A stretch of 64,000 nucleotides of DNA from an uncultured Sphingomonas sp. (GCA_913775975.1 CAJYLQ010000005.1:101287-165286), one strand, 5' to 3'. Positions 20,126-29,012 are shown, counted from the stretch's first letter. Made by a program: numbers and translations. Notes: generated by a model not told the origin, from the letters alone.

Positions 20126-21241
20126 TCAGGCGTGATCGATGACGAGGCCCTGGACCTCGTTCGCCACATCCTCGAACCGATCCACCACACGTTCCAGATG
20201 GCTGTAGATTTCGCGCCCAATGATGAAGCCCATGGCGTCGTCGCGCCGGGCAGCGAACAGCGCGCGCAGGCCCGCCTCGTGGATCTCGTCCGCCTTCCCC
20301 TCGATCGCGATCAGCCGGCCGGTCAGCTCGTTCAGCCGGTCGCCATTGCGATTGATCGAGCGGAGCAGCGGCATCGCCTCCGCCGTGATGCGCGCGGCTT
20401 CCACGATGATGCCGGCCATGTCGCGCATCTCCGGCTCGAAGGTGGTGACGCCATAGAGCGCGATGGTGCTGGCGGTCTGGTTCATCTGGTCGATCGCGTC
20501 GTCCATCACGCCGATCAGCTCGATGATCGCGCTGCGGTCGAACGGGGTGACGAACACGCGCCGAACGTCCTGCAGCACGTCGCGGGTGATCTCGTCCGCC
20601 TGATGCTCAAGGCTGATGATGGCCTCGATCTGCGTTCCCAGCGCCTCGCCGCCGACCTGGAACAACCGGGCCAGAGCGTCCGCGCCGCCGACCAGCGTAC
20701 CCGCATGCGCCTCGAACTGGTCGAAGAAGCGACCCTGCTTCGGCAGCAGCGATTGAAACCAGCCCAACATCGGTATGCGTCTCCCCAATCCCTGCCGGAT
20801 GGCCGGAATCATGTCTTGCAGCGCCGCCGATGGCGCAGGTGGCGCGCGAAATCCAGCGATCAAAGCGCCAAGCTCCGCTTCATCGACCGCTGCGGCGGCA
20901 TCCGGCAGGGAGAACCAGCGCCTCTGTCGCTGGCGTACTTCCGGAAAGGAGGCATGTTCCTCCACCACCGCCAGCGGATAAAGCGTCACCCGCGCCGGCA
21001 GCGTTCCCCGCCGCCGCCGCTTGTCATAGGTATAGTCGCCCAGCGGGGCCGGGCACGGAAAGCCGCGCACCCCCGCCTCTTCCCACGCCTCCACGGCGGC
21101 GGCGTCATGCTGCGACAGGCCGGGCATCAGATGCCCCTTCGGCACGACCCAGCGACCGGTGTCGCGCGACGTCACCAGCAGCACCGTGGCGGTGCCGTCT
21201 GCGGCGATGCGATAGGGCAAGGCGCCGATCTGGCGGATCAT
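20126..21241 (-). CDS. Nudix hydrolase fused to DUF47 (Pit accessory, PhoU-like) domain
   Basis: A single 371-residue frame. Residues 1-100 form a Nudix domain close to the diphosphoinositol/diadenosine polyphosphatase type (RWVVPKGHLMPG and VEAWEEAGVRG; the Arg of the Nudix box is Val, but the EAWEE acids remain). From MLGWFQSLLPKQGRFF (residue 158) it becomes a complete DUF47 protein, the helical partner of Pit transporters. DUF47 proteins usually start exactly there, and a ggggag lies about 11 nt before that ATG (20770), so a separate internal product is possible. No stop codon separates the two parts. The unit precedes pit by 15 nt. Confidence 0.85.
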   Translation of the reverse strand: MIRQIGALPYRIAADGTATVLLVTSRDTGRWVVPKGHLMPGLSQHDAAAVEAWEEAGVRGFPCPAPLGDYTYDKRRRRGTLPARVTLYPLAVVEEHASFPEVRQRQRRWFSLPDAAAAVDEAELGALIAGFRAPPAPSAALQDMIPAIRQGLGRRIPMLGWFQSLLPKQGRFFDQFEAHAGTLVGGADALARLFQVGGEALGTQIEAIISLEHQADEITRDVLQDVRRVFVTPFDRSAIIELIGVMDDAIDQMNQTASTIALYGVTTFEPEMRDMAGIIVEAARITAEAMPLLRSINRNGDRLNELTGRLIAIEGKADEIHEAGLRALFAARRDDAMGFIIGREIYSHLERVVDRFEDVANEVQGLVIDHA

Positions 21242-21278
21242 CGCGGGCCAGAGTGCGCTTCGATCGCAGAACTTTCAA

Positions 21279-21304
21279 CGCCGAAGCCCGGGGCCCGGGC
21301 GGCG
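21279..21304 (-). terminator. Possible hairpin between phospholipase gene and Nudix-DUF47-pit
   Basis: gcccgg/ccgggc core flanked by cgcc/ggcg forms an imperfect stem in the 70-nt gap. It might attenuate read-through from the upstream gene into the phosphate operon. No U-tract. Confidence 0.35.
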
Positions 21305-21311
21305 AACGTGG

Positions 21312-22745
21312 TCAGCCCGGCGGTCGGCGCAGCCGCAGGCGGCGGAACAGGCCGCGCTTCGACAGTTGCTCGAACATCTCGTCCGGCCCCTCGGGATCCA
21401 GCACCTCGTTGTCGGCGAGCCAGGTTTCGACGGCGGTCAGGTCCGGCACCTCATAGGGGACCAGCGTCTTACCCGCGCCGCGCATCCGCTCGATCGTCTT
21501 GATCAGCGAGCCGGTTTCCTGGATCAGCGCCGCGACCGCCTCTCGCGTGGCGCCCAGATGCTCGGCGATCAGGCCGTCGCGAATCACCGCGATACAGGCG
21601 GCCTGCGCATCGTTGGCGGCGGTGATCGAAAGGTCGCATTCCGTATCCAGCCGCAGCGAGCGGTTGTTGACGTTGCTGGACCCCAGCCGAAGCACCCGCC
21701 CGTCCGCGATCAGGATCTTGGCGTGGCAATAGATGGGCGTGCCGCCCGCCGTAATCGGATGATATAGGCGCAGCCGCCCGTGCCGGTCCCGCCGCCGCAA
21801 CGCGGTGACGAGCCGCGCGCGCGCCGTGTCCATCGCCAGCGGCTCCAGCCACCCTTGCGCGCTGACCGGATTGATTATGACGATCTCGGGCCCGTCCGCC
21901 TCGTCCAGCCGGCGCGCGATCGCTTCCGCGATCCGGCGGGAGGCGAAATACTGGCTTTCGATATAGATGCTGTGCCGCGCCGAGCCGATCTGCGCCAAAA
22001 ACAGCGCCTCGCTTTCATGCGCGGCGGGCTGGTCCGGCATATCGGGCAGCGTGCGGGCGATGCCGACATCGACATCGGTGAAATCTACGGGCAACCCCTC
22101 CGGCCAGCAGGGCGGCAGCCCCTCGGCGGCGGGGAGCAGGCGCGTCTTGCCGCCGGCAAGCGCCCAGCGTTCGCGAAACAGCTCACCCAGCGCATGGGCG
22201 ACCGGGCCCTGCACCGCGCTGATCGCGTCGTGCCACGGCTTGTAGGGCTGACCATTGGGCTGGCGACGGCCCGGCTCGTCATCGCGGTGTGCGCGCGTGT
22301 CCCAGCGCTCGCCGGTCATGTCGATGCCGCCGCAAAAGGCGAAACCGTCGTCGATGATGACGATCTTCTGGTGATGCGATGCGCCGGTCGGGTGATGCCC
22401 GTCGAGCAGGGTGTGGATGCGCGGATGCGCCATCCATTTGAGGACGGTGAAGATGGTCGATCCGCGTGCCAGCGTCTTCAGCGCGCCCAGATCCCAGCGC
22501 AGCAGGAACACCTCAAGCGCGGGATTGCGGCGGACGAGGTCGTAGATGAACTGACCGACCGGCTCGTTCGGGGCGGCATCGTGATCGAGCACGATGCGCG
22601 CGTCGAAATCCCATCCGATCAACAGGATGCGCCGTTTCGCCTGCAGCATCGCGCGGCGGGCGTAGCGAAAATAATCCTCCGCATCGACGATCACCGTCAT
22701 GCGGCTGGCCTGCTCGATCCGCCAGACAGTCTCTCCCGGCTTCAT
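21312..22745 (-). CDS. Phospholipase D-like protein
   Basis: A 477-residue PLD-superfamily enzyme with two HKD motifs: HxKx4D at H125-K127-D132 and again at H341-K343-D348 (CHAKILIADG, followed by GSSNVNNRS). These form one active site for phosphatidyl transfer or hydrolysis. No membrane helices are seen at the N-terminus, unlike cardiolipin synthase ClsA, so it is closer to soluble PLD or ClsB-type proteins. Start MKPGETVW is chosen because gggggag lies about 8 nt upstream. It is the first gene upstream of the Nudix-DUF47-pit unit on the same strand. Confidence 0.88.
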   Translation of the reverse strand: MKPGETVWRIEQASRMTVIVDAEDYFRYARRAMLQAKRRILLIGWDFDARIVLDHDAAPNEPVGQFIYDLVRRNPALEVFLLRWDLGALKTLARGSTIFTVLKWMAHPRIHTLLDGHHPTGASHHQKIVIIDDGFAFCGGIDMTGERWDTRAHRDDEPGRRQPNGQPYKPWHDAISAVQGPVAHALGELFRERWALAGGKTRLLPAAEGLPPCWPEGLPVDFTDVDVGIARTLPDMPDQPAAHESEALFLAQIGSARHSIYIESQYFASRRIAEAIARRLDEADGPEIVIINPVSAQGWLEPLAMDTARARLVTALRRRDRHGRLRLYHPITAGGTPIYCHAKILIADGRVLRLGSSNVNNRSLRLDTECDLSITAANDAQAACIAVIRDGLIAEHLGATREAVAALIQETGSLIKTIERMRGAGKTLVPYEVPDLTAVETWLADNEVLDPEGPDEMFEQLSKRGLFRRLRLRRPPG

Positions 22746-22988
22746 CCCGTCTCCCCCTATGCCGGCAGCCGGCCCGGCACCGTGATCTTGCGCCATCGCC
22801 ATGCCCGCTTCGCAACGGCTTGGCAAACCACGCGGATGCCGGATCGGTTGCGCCGCCTGCGCGCGAACGCGCCTGCACGGGATCTGCACGACGCCTTCGC
22901 CGAAGCTGCGGAACGGCCGCGACAGGCCTGCGCAGCGCCGCCCTAGACGAGGCGCTCCATCACAACTTTGGCAGGGAGCGTCGGACGC

Positions 22989-24476
22989 GTGCGATTTACC
23001 TTCATCCTCAAGATCGCCGCGACGGCGGCGCTGGTCGCGCTGGCCGACAGATGGTTACTCGACGGCAATGGCGGGATCGCGATCGGCCTGATGGCTACGG
23101 CGTGGCTGATCGCCCTTGGCGTAACGCGACGCGATGTCCGCCGCAGCCGGGCGGCCCGTATCGCCCTGGTCTGCGCGGCGGCGCTGGCGGCGGCGCTGTT
23201 CGACGATCCGGGACTGCTTGGCTGGATCATGTTCTGGTGCGCGCTGTCGATGGCCGCGCTGCTGCCGCGCGCCGCGCAGTTCGACGATGCGTGGCGCTGG
23301 GGCATCAGGCTGGGGCTGCACGCGTTGGCCGGGATCGGCCGACCCGTGCAGGATGTGGGACGCCTGATCCGCGCGCGAAGGGGGAAGCGCCGGTCGTTGG
23401 GCGCGACGGCGGCGCTGCTGGCACTGCCGCTGGTCGGGGGTGCGATCTTCGTCACGCTGTTCGCGGCGGCCAATCCGCTGATCGAGAAGGCGCTGGCCGC
23501 GATCCAGATGCCCGGCACTTTAAGGATCGTCATGTGGCTGTTCCTGGCCTTCTGTATCTGGCCCAGCCTGCGCCCGCATCCGGCGGTGATGCGCTGGACG
23601 GAAAACCTGCCCGATCCCGAGCCCCGGCTGCCCGGCGCGTCGCTGCCGTCGGTGCTGATCGCACTGGCCGTGTTCAACGCGCTGTTCGCCGTCCAGAATG
23701 CGCTCGACATCGCATATCTGTGGAGCGGGGGACCGCTGCCGGACGGGATGAGCCAGACCGAATATGTCCATCGCGGCGCCTATCCGCTGATCGGCACCGC
23801 GCTGATTGCGGGCGTGATGGCGCTCGCGATGCTGCGTCCGGGCAGTGCGGCGGCGGCGGATCGGCGGGCGCGGGGGCTGGTGATCCTGTGGGTCGCGCAG
23901 AACCTGATCCTCGTCGCGTCCAGCGTGCTCAGGACGCTGGACTATATCCAAGCATCGATGCTGACGGAGTGGCGGATCGCCGCGTTGCTGTGGATGGGCC
24001 TCGTCGCGCTGGGCCTCGTGCTGATCGGCTGGCGGATCTGGGCCGGAAGGAGCGCGCGCTGGCTCATCAACCGCAATGCGCTGGCGGCGGCGATCGTGCT
24101 GGGCGCGGGGTGCGTGCTCGATTTCGGGGCGATCGCGGCGACGTGGAACGTGCGGCATCAGGCGCCCGACCACATCGACCTGTGCTATCTGAACGGGGTC
24201 GGCGAAGGCGCATTGCTGCCGCTGATCGATCTGGAGCGGCGGCCGATGTCGGCGGAGACGCGCGCGCGGGTCCGCCATATCCGCGATACGATATACGACG
24301 ATCTCTACACCGGGCAGCAATATTGGTCGCACTGGACCCCGCGCGGCGCGCGGCGACTGGCGGCGGCCTATCCGGTGCTGGGCAAGCCCCGGCCGGAGCC
24401 CGACCTGCCGGCGGGCGCATGGTGGAACTGCGACGGCAGCATCGGGCGTGAGCCCGCCCCCACCACGACCCCTTGA
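22989..24476 (+). CDS. DUF4173 multi-pass membrane protein
   Basis: About 495 residues with ten or more hydrophobic segments and the DUF4173 hallmark GMSQTEYVHRGAYPLI in the middle. GTG at 22989 is preferred because gggag lies about 10 nt before it; a TTG at 22968 is possible. The C-terminal 90 residues are soluble (LCYLNGVGEGALLPLIDL, then GQQYWSHWTPRG) and contain conserved-looking Trp/Tyr residues. Function of the family is unknown. It is followed after 17 nt by a response regulator and histidine kinase, suggesting a membrane partner or target of that system. Confidence 0.82.
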   Translation: MRFTFILKIAATAALVALADRWLLDGNGGIAIGLMATAWLIALGVTRRDVRRSRAARIALVCAAALAAALFDDPGLLGWIMFWCALSMAALLPRAAQFDDAWRWGIRLGLHALAGIGRPVQDVGRLIRARRGKRRSLGATAALLALPLVGGAIFVTLFAAANPLIEKALAAIQMPGTLRIVMWLFLAFCIWPSLRPHPAVMRWTENLPDPEPRLPGASLPSVLIALAVFNALFAVQNALDIAYLWSGGPLPDGMSQTEYVHRGAYPLIGTALIAGVMALAMLRPGSAAAADRRARGLVILWVAQNLILVASSVLRTLDYIQASMLTEWRIAALLWMGLVALGLVLIGWRIWAGRSARWLINRNALAAAIVLGAGCVLDFGAIAATWNVRHQAPDHIDLCYLNGVGEGALLPLIDLERRPMSAETRARVRHIRDTIYDDLYTGQQYWSHWTPRGARRLAAAYPVLGKPRPEPDLPAGAWWNCDGSIGREPAPTTTP

Positions 24477-24493
24477 CCGGATCGAGGATTGCC

Positions 24494-25207
24494 ATGATCC
24501 CCTGCCCCATGCCGCGCACGATCCTGATCGCCGACGACGATCCGCATATCCGCCAGCTGCTGGTCTTCGCGCTCTCCAAGGCGGGGCTCGACACGATCGA
24601 GGCGGAGGATGGCGAGGCGGCGCTGGCCACCGCACGCGATCGCGCACCCGACCTGATCGTGCTGGACATCAATATGCCGCGCATGGACGGGATCGAGGTA
24701 TGCCGCCGCCTGCGGGCCGACAGCAACCTGCCGATCCTGTTCCTGTCGAGCCGCGACGACGAGATCGACCGGGTCCTGGGCATAGAGCTGGGCGCGGACG
24801 ATTACGTCACCAAGCCCTTCTCCCCGCGCGAGGTAGTGGCACGCGTCATGGCGATCCTGCGCCGCGTCGCGGGCCGCCCGCCATCGACGGTCGCGGCGAC
24901 GGCGCTGGGCCATGGCCGGCTGGCGCTGGATGCCGATGGCTGGCTTGCGAGCTGGGCCGGCACGCCGGTGCCGCTGACCGCGACGGAGTTCGGCATCCTG
25001 CGCACGCTGGCCGCGATGCCGTCCAAGGTGTTCAGCCGCGATGCGATCATCGACCGGCTGCACGGCCCCGGCTTTGCGATCACCGACCGCACGATCGACA
25101 GCCATGTCCGCAACCTGCGCGGCAAGTTCGCCCGCGTCGGCGGCCATGACGTGATCGAGACGCGGGCGGGCATCGGCTATCGGCTGGGCCCGTGCGGGGC
25201 GGGATGA
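24494..25207 (+). CDS. OmpR-family response regulator
   Basis: A 237-residue regulator: receiver domain with acidic pocket (ADDDPHIR), phospho-acceptor D58 in LIVLDIN and K in YVTKPF, then a winged-helix DNA-binding domain from about 130 (LTATEFGILRTLA, DRTIDSHVRNLR). The ATG at 24494 has gagga just before it. Its stop overlaps the kinase start (ATGA). The match is CreB-like in style, but the cognate genes are those adjacent. Confidence 0.9.
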   Translation: MIPCPMPRTILIADDDPHIRQLLVFALSKAGLDTIEAEDGEAALATARDRAPDLIVLDINMPRMDGIEVCRRLRADSNLPILFLSSRDDEIDRVLGIELGADDYVTKPFSPREVVARVMAILRRVAGRPPSTVAATALGHGRLALDADGWLASWAGTPVPLTATEFGILRTLAAMPSKVFSRDAIIDRLHGPGFAITDRTIDSHVRNLRGKFARVGGHDVIETRAGIGYRLGPCGAG

Positions 25208-26772
25208 TCGCCGCGTTCAAGGCGGTGGTCCGGCGGCACTGGCCGCGCCTTGGCCTGCGCACGATCCTGCTCGTCACCTTCCTGTTCGTGGCGGCGCTTC
25301 CCGGGTTCGGCGCGCTGTTCCTGCGCGTGTACGAGAACACGCTGGTCCGCCAGACCGAAGCTGAGCTGATCGCGCAGGGCGCGGCGCTGGCCGCCGCCGG
25401 CAGCGTCGCATGGCGGCCGGACGGGGCGGCGCCGGCCATGGCGGCGACGATCGCCGGTACGCCGTCACTCGACCTGCGGCTGTCGCGCATCCTGCCGGAC
25501 CGGCCGTCGCCACGGCCCACCCCCTCGCCGCCTGAGGCGCGGGCAACCCGATGGGCGGCGCGCCTGCTGCCCGTCTTGCGTCTGACCGCGGAAGGAACGC
25601 GTGCGGGCATTCGCCTGCTCGATGCCGACGGGCGCATTCTGACCGGGCCGGATCGCGGGGCATCCTGGGCGGACCTGCCGGAAGTGCGCACGGCGCTGGC
25701 CGGGCGGCCGATGACAGTATTGCGGCGCAACGGAGCCTATCGCCCCTTCGACCCGCTCGAATGGATCAGCCGCGCGGCCGATCTGCGCATCCATCATGCC
25801 GTGCCCGTGATCGCAGACGGGCGGGTGGTCGGCGTGTTGCTGCTGACGCGCACGCCGCGCGCGCTGTTTGCGGGCCTGCATGCCGATCGCGGCAAGATCC
25901 TGCTGGGGATCGCGATGATCTTCGCCACACTTGTCGTCCTGAGCGGACTTTTGTCGCGCGGCATCGTGCGGCCGGTGGAAGCGCTGGGCGAGGCAACACG
26001 CGCGGTCGCGGGCGGGCGCGGCGGCGCGGCGGTGCCCGAACCGCCCTCCACCGCCGCGATCGAGATCCAGTCGCTCTACCGCGACTTCGGCGTGATGGCG
26101 GAGGCGATTGACCGCCGCTCGCGCTATCTGCGCGATTTCGCCCATGCGGTCAGCCACGAGTTCAAGACCCCGCTGGCCGGCATCGGCGGTGCGACCGAAC
26201 TGCTGCGCGATCACCCCGACATGGCGCCGACCGACCGGCAGCGCTTCCTGGCCAATATCGCCGCCGACGCCGCCCGGCTGGACCTGCTGGTCAGTCGCCT
26301 GCTGGATCTGGCTCGCGCCGATATGACGAGTGCGGTCGCTGGCTCGGCCATCGCCCTGCCGGGGGTGATGCAGGCGGTGGTGGACGCCTTTGCCGGGGAT
26401 CGGCTGACCCTGACGATCACGGCCGCCGACGCCTTGCCCACCGTCGCGGTGCCGGCGAACGTGATCGAGGCGGTGCTGACCGGCCTGATCGACAACAGTC
26501 AACAGGCGGGCGCGACCCGCGTCGCGCTGGTAGCAGAAACGTCGGGCCGACATGTCGACATGACGATCACGGATAACGGCGCCGGGATTCCGCCGGGGGA
26601 CCGCGAGCGGGTGTTCGAGCCCTTCTTCACCAGTCGCCGGACAAGCGGCGGGACGGGGCTGGGCCTGCCGATCGCGCGATCGCTGCTGGAAGCGCACCGG
26701 GGCACGATCCGGCTGGACGATGACGCGGCGCCCGGCTCCGTCTTCCGCCTGACCCTGCCGGTCGCCGAATAG
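25204..26772 (+). CDS. Sensor histidine kinase
   Basis: A 522-residue membrane kinase. Helix 1 at about residues 18-40, a periplasmic sensor region with aligned features of CreC-type sensors (about 45-225), helix 2 (about 230-255), HAMP, then H-box AHAVSHEFKTPL with H318, N-box LIDNSQQAG, and G-boxes DNGAGIP and GGTGLGLPIA. It autophosphorylates and feeds the overlapping response regulator. Signal unknown. Together with DUF4173 this forms a three-gene operon. Confidence 0.9.
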   Translation: MIAAFKAVVRRHWPRLGLRTILLVTFLFVAALPGFGALFLRVYENTLVRQTEAELIAQGAALAAAGSVAWRPDGAAPAMAATIAGTPSLDLRLSRILPDRPSPRPTPSPPEARATRWAARLLPVLRLTAEGTRAGIRLLDADGRILTGPDRGASWADLPEVRTALAGRPMTVLRRNGAYRPFDPLEWISRAADLRIHHAVPVIADGRVVGVLLLTRTPRALFAGLHADRGKILLGIAMIFATLVVLSGLLSRGIVRPVEALGEATRAVAGGRGGAAVPEPPSTAAIEIQSLYRDFGVMAEAIDRRSRYLRDFAHAVSHEFKTPLAGIGGATELLRDHPDMAPTDRQRFLANIAADAARLDLLVSRLLDLARADMTSAVAGSAIALPGVMQAVVDAFAGDRLTLTITAADALPTVAVPANVIEAVLTGLIDNSQQAGATRVALVAETSGRHVDMTITDNGAGIPPGDRERVFEPFFTSRRTSGGTGLGLPIARSLLEAHRGTIRLDDDAAPGSVFRLTLPVAE

Positions 26773-26777
26773 CGAAA

Positions 26778-26810
26778 GGGGGCCGCCGGACACGCGGTCC
26801 GACGACCCCC
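26778..26810 (-). terminator. Terminator between histidine kinase and repeat-protein gene
   Basis: 13-nt arms 26778-26790 and 26798-26810; the two imperfect pairs are G-U on minus-strand RNA, followed on that strand by TTTC. It should stop the repeat-protein transcript and may serve both convergent genes. Confidence 0.6.
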
Positions 26811-26830
26811 TCCCCCGGTATCGGCCGCGA

Positions 26831-27550
26831 TCAGTTGCCCGACCGGCCCTGTGCCGATCCGGAACCCTGAACCGATCCGGCCAGCCCGATCGAGGCCCCG
26901 CCGCCGGTCGCGTCCCGCGCCTGGCTCACCGCGCCGCCAACCCGGTCGCGGGCGGCGCCAGCGATCTGCCCGGCCCCGTCACGCGTGGCGGCGCCGGTGC
27001 GGCCGGCCCGATCACGCGTCATCGCGACCGCCTGCCCCGCCCGGTCGCGTGCGCCCTGCGCGGTATCCATCGCCCGCGACCGTGCGGCGCCGACCGTACC
27101 GGCGACCTGATCCGTGCCGATCACCTGCGCCTCGCCGCTCACGCTGCGGCTGCCGCTGACGCGGCCCGCGCTGTTCGCCGAGCCGGCAAGCTCGCCGGCC
27201 GGGCCGCCCTGCGTACCCAGCGAGGCGGCGGTGCTGCGGTCCACGGTGCCGGCGAGGCCGGCATCGCCGGCGACCCGGCCGCGCTTCGTATCGACGGAGC
27301 GGTGGGCGCTCGCCCGGCCCGAACCGGACACGTCGTTCGACAGGCTGCCCGCCGCCGAGCCGAGACGCCCTGCGCCCAGATCACCCGCGCCCGACAGTGC
27401 ACCGCCCAGGCCACCCTGCCCCATTAGGCCGCCGCCAAGCCCGCCACCGGCGCCGCCCAGCAGCTGCGCACCCGCCGGGGTCGCGGTCGACGCCGACGCC
27501 GCCATCATCATCGCCACCGCAATCAGCGAAAAGCCGTTGGTCTTCAGCAC
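26831..27550 (-). CDS. Secreted Gly/Ala-rich protein with 11-residue repeats
   Basis: A 239-residue exported protein. GTG start at 27550 with gaggag 4 nt upstream; the signal peptide is cleaved after about residue 28 (AGA-QLL). The mature N-terminus QLLGGAGGGL is the same as in the downstream-strand neighbour subtilase. Residues 156-221 are six tandem 11-residue units built on A/T-RDRAGxxxAx (starting at 156, 167, 178, 189, 200, 211), with charged and small residues, reminiscent of LEA-type 11-mers. No cysteine. A candidate ECF promoter shared with the subtilase and sigma genes lies 49 nt upstream. Function unknown; a stress or envelope role is inferred. Confidence 0.75.
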   Translation of the reverse strand: MLKTNGFSLIAVAMMMAASASTATPAGAQLLGGAGGGLGGGLMGQGGLGGALSGAGDLGAGRLGSAAGSLSNDVSGSGRASAHRSVDTKRGRVAGDAGLAGTVDRSTAASLGTQGGPAGELAGSANSAGRVSGSRSVSGEAQVIGTDQVAGTVGAARSRAMDTAQGARDRAGQAVAMTRDRAGRTGAATRDGAGQIAGAARDRVGGAVSQARDATGGGASIGLAGSVQGSGSAQGRSGN

Positions 27551-27598
27551 TCTTCTCCTCTTGGGCGACCGGGCGTTTCCACCCGGTCCTGAAAGAGC

Positions 27599-27624
27599 AA
27601 CGATGGCGGGATCGCGATCCATCC
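27599..27624 (-). promoter_or_regulatory. Candidate ECF sigma promoter of repeat-protein gene
   Basis: On the minus strand GGATGG (27624-27619), 16-nt spacer, CGTT (27602-27599). The same elements and spacing occur in both directions at 28987-29018. The start codon is about 49 nt downstream of the -10. An inverted repeat gaccggg/cccggtc (27567-27588) lies in the leader. Confidence 0.6.
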
Positions 27625-27637
27625 CGACTTTTTCGAA

Positions 27638-28960
27638 TTATTTTATCCCGAGCGTTTTCGGCGGGATGGCGCACGCGCCGCAGACGATGCCACGCCCGAC
27701 GCGGCCCTGCCCCGGCTTCGCCTCGGCCGAGAGCGCGGACAGCGAGCCCGCCTGCGCCAGCCGCGCAGCGACCAGCGGCGCGGCGAAGGACGTGCCGCGC
27801 AATGCCTGCCAGCCGCCACCGGGCACCGCCCCCGCCATGTCCGCGCCCGGCGCCGCGAAGTCGAGATGCGCGGCCCGCCCCGCCTCGATCAGCGCGCGAC
27901 CCTTTGCGTCGACGCCCGTTACCGCGACGACGCCCGGGTAGGAGGCGGGATATTGCGGCGGGGCGGCCGGCCCGTCATTTCCGACTGCCGCGACCACGGT
28001 GATGCCCTTTGCCGCCAGCGCCTTCACCGCCGCCTCCAGCAGCGGGTTGGCCGGGCCGACGAGGCTGACATTGACGACGCGCGCGCCGTTCGCGGCCAGC
28101 CATCCCATCGCGCGCGCGATCGCCACCGCCGATCCGTTCGCCGCCGATCCGCCATACACATCGGCGACGAACAACGCCGCCCCCGGCGCCGCGCCGTGGA
28201 ACGCGCCACTCCGCCCGATCATCAGCGACGCGACGGCGGTGCCATGGCCGCTGGGCTTCGCCGTGCCGGCAAAGCCGCGCTGCGCGATCCGCGCCTCGGC
28301 AAAGGCGGGGTGATTGGCCACGCCGCCGTCGATCAGGCCGAGGCGCAGGGTTCCCTCGTCGGGTGCCGTTCCCGCAGCGGCGGCTACGCCGGCCGCCGCG
28401 CCCAGCGCCAGCCCCGCCGGCTCGTAGATCGGGTCGAGCGTGAAGGTCGCGTCCGGCACCGCGCGGCGCAGCGCCTCGATCACCTTGCGCGCCGGGCGGC
28501 CCTTGGCGGACACCAGGATCGCGGTCTGCAGGCCTAGCCCCTCGATCGCCTCGCTGTCCTTGACCGTGAATCCGGCGGCGACCGCCTGGCGCAGCTGGTC
28601 CGGGGTCAGGCCGAGGCCGACGATGGTGTCGCGGCGGATCGCATTGCCGCGATCGTCCATGTCCAGCACGTCGCGGTTCGCCCGGACCAGCGCCGCGATC
28701 CGCTCCCCCCGCTGGGCGAGCAGCGCGCGTGGGTCCAGCGGGCGCGTCACCGCCGCCACCGTCGACGACAGGGGATCGAGCAGCGGCCCCGGCACGCCAG
28801 CCGGCGGTTGCTGCGCGGGCGCCGCGCCAAGTACGCCCTGCGTCACGCCCGACAGCGGCCCACCATTCAGCAGCCCGCCGCCCGCACCGCCGAGCAGCTG
28901 CGCCGATACCGGCGCCGCCAGCACCGCCGCCGCCAGCCCCGCCATCATCGCCTTTCGCAT
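27638..28960 (-). CDS. Secreted subtilisin-like serine protease (S8)
   Basis: A 440-residue subtilase with signal peptide (VSA-QLL) and a Gly-rich mature start. Residues 75-195 may be a propeptide. The catalytic triad is complete: D211 in GLIDGG, H239 in SGHGTAVAS, S391 in RGTSFAAPLVA, with oxyanion N328 in AVGNDG. Two cysteines near the C-terminus (IVCGACAIP) could form a disulphide. The ATG has a strong aaggaaag site. The gene is divergent from the ECF sigma gene and shares overlapping promoter elements with it. It probably acts outside the cytoplasm; the neighbouring repeat protein or the anti-sigma factor are possible substrates (speculative). Confidence 0.9.
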   Translation of the reverse strand: MRKAMMAGLAAAVLAAPVSAQLLGGAGGGLLNGGPLSGVTQGVLGAAPAQQPPAGVPGPLLDPLSSTVAAVTRPLDPRALLAQRGERIAALVRANRDVLDMDDRGNAIRRDTIVGLGLTPDQLRQAVAAGFTVKDSEAIEGLGLQTAILVSAKGRPARKVIEALRRAVPDATFTLDPIYEPAGLALGAAAGVAAAAGTAPDEGTLRLGLIDGGVANHPAFAEARIAQRGFAGTAKPSGHGTAVASLMIGRSGAFHGAAPGAALFVADVYGGSAANGSAVAIARAMGWLAANGARVVNVSLVGPANPLLEAAVKALAAKGITVVAAVGNDGPAAPPQYPASYPGVVAVTGVDAKGRALIEAGRAAHLDFAAPGADMAGAVPGGGWQALRGTSFAAPLVAARLAQAGSLSALSAEAKPGQGRVGRGIVCGACAIPPKTLGIK

Positions 28961-28986
28961 CTTCTTTCCTTTTTTACCGCTTCGAT

Positions 28987-29012
28987 GGATGAAACGACGC
29001 GCGGATCCCGTT
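28987..29012 (+). promoter_or_regulatory. Candidate ECF sigma promoter of the sigma/anti-sigma operon
   Basis: GGATGA (28987-28992), 16-nt spacer, CGTT (29009-29012), 27 nt before the sigma start. Together with the opposite promoter it forms the inverted repeat GGATG-N-AACG ... CGTT-N-CATCC, so the -35 of each promoter and the -10 of the other lie on the same arm. Confidence 0.62.
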
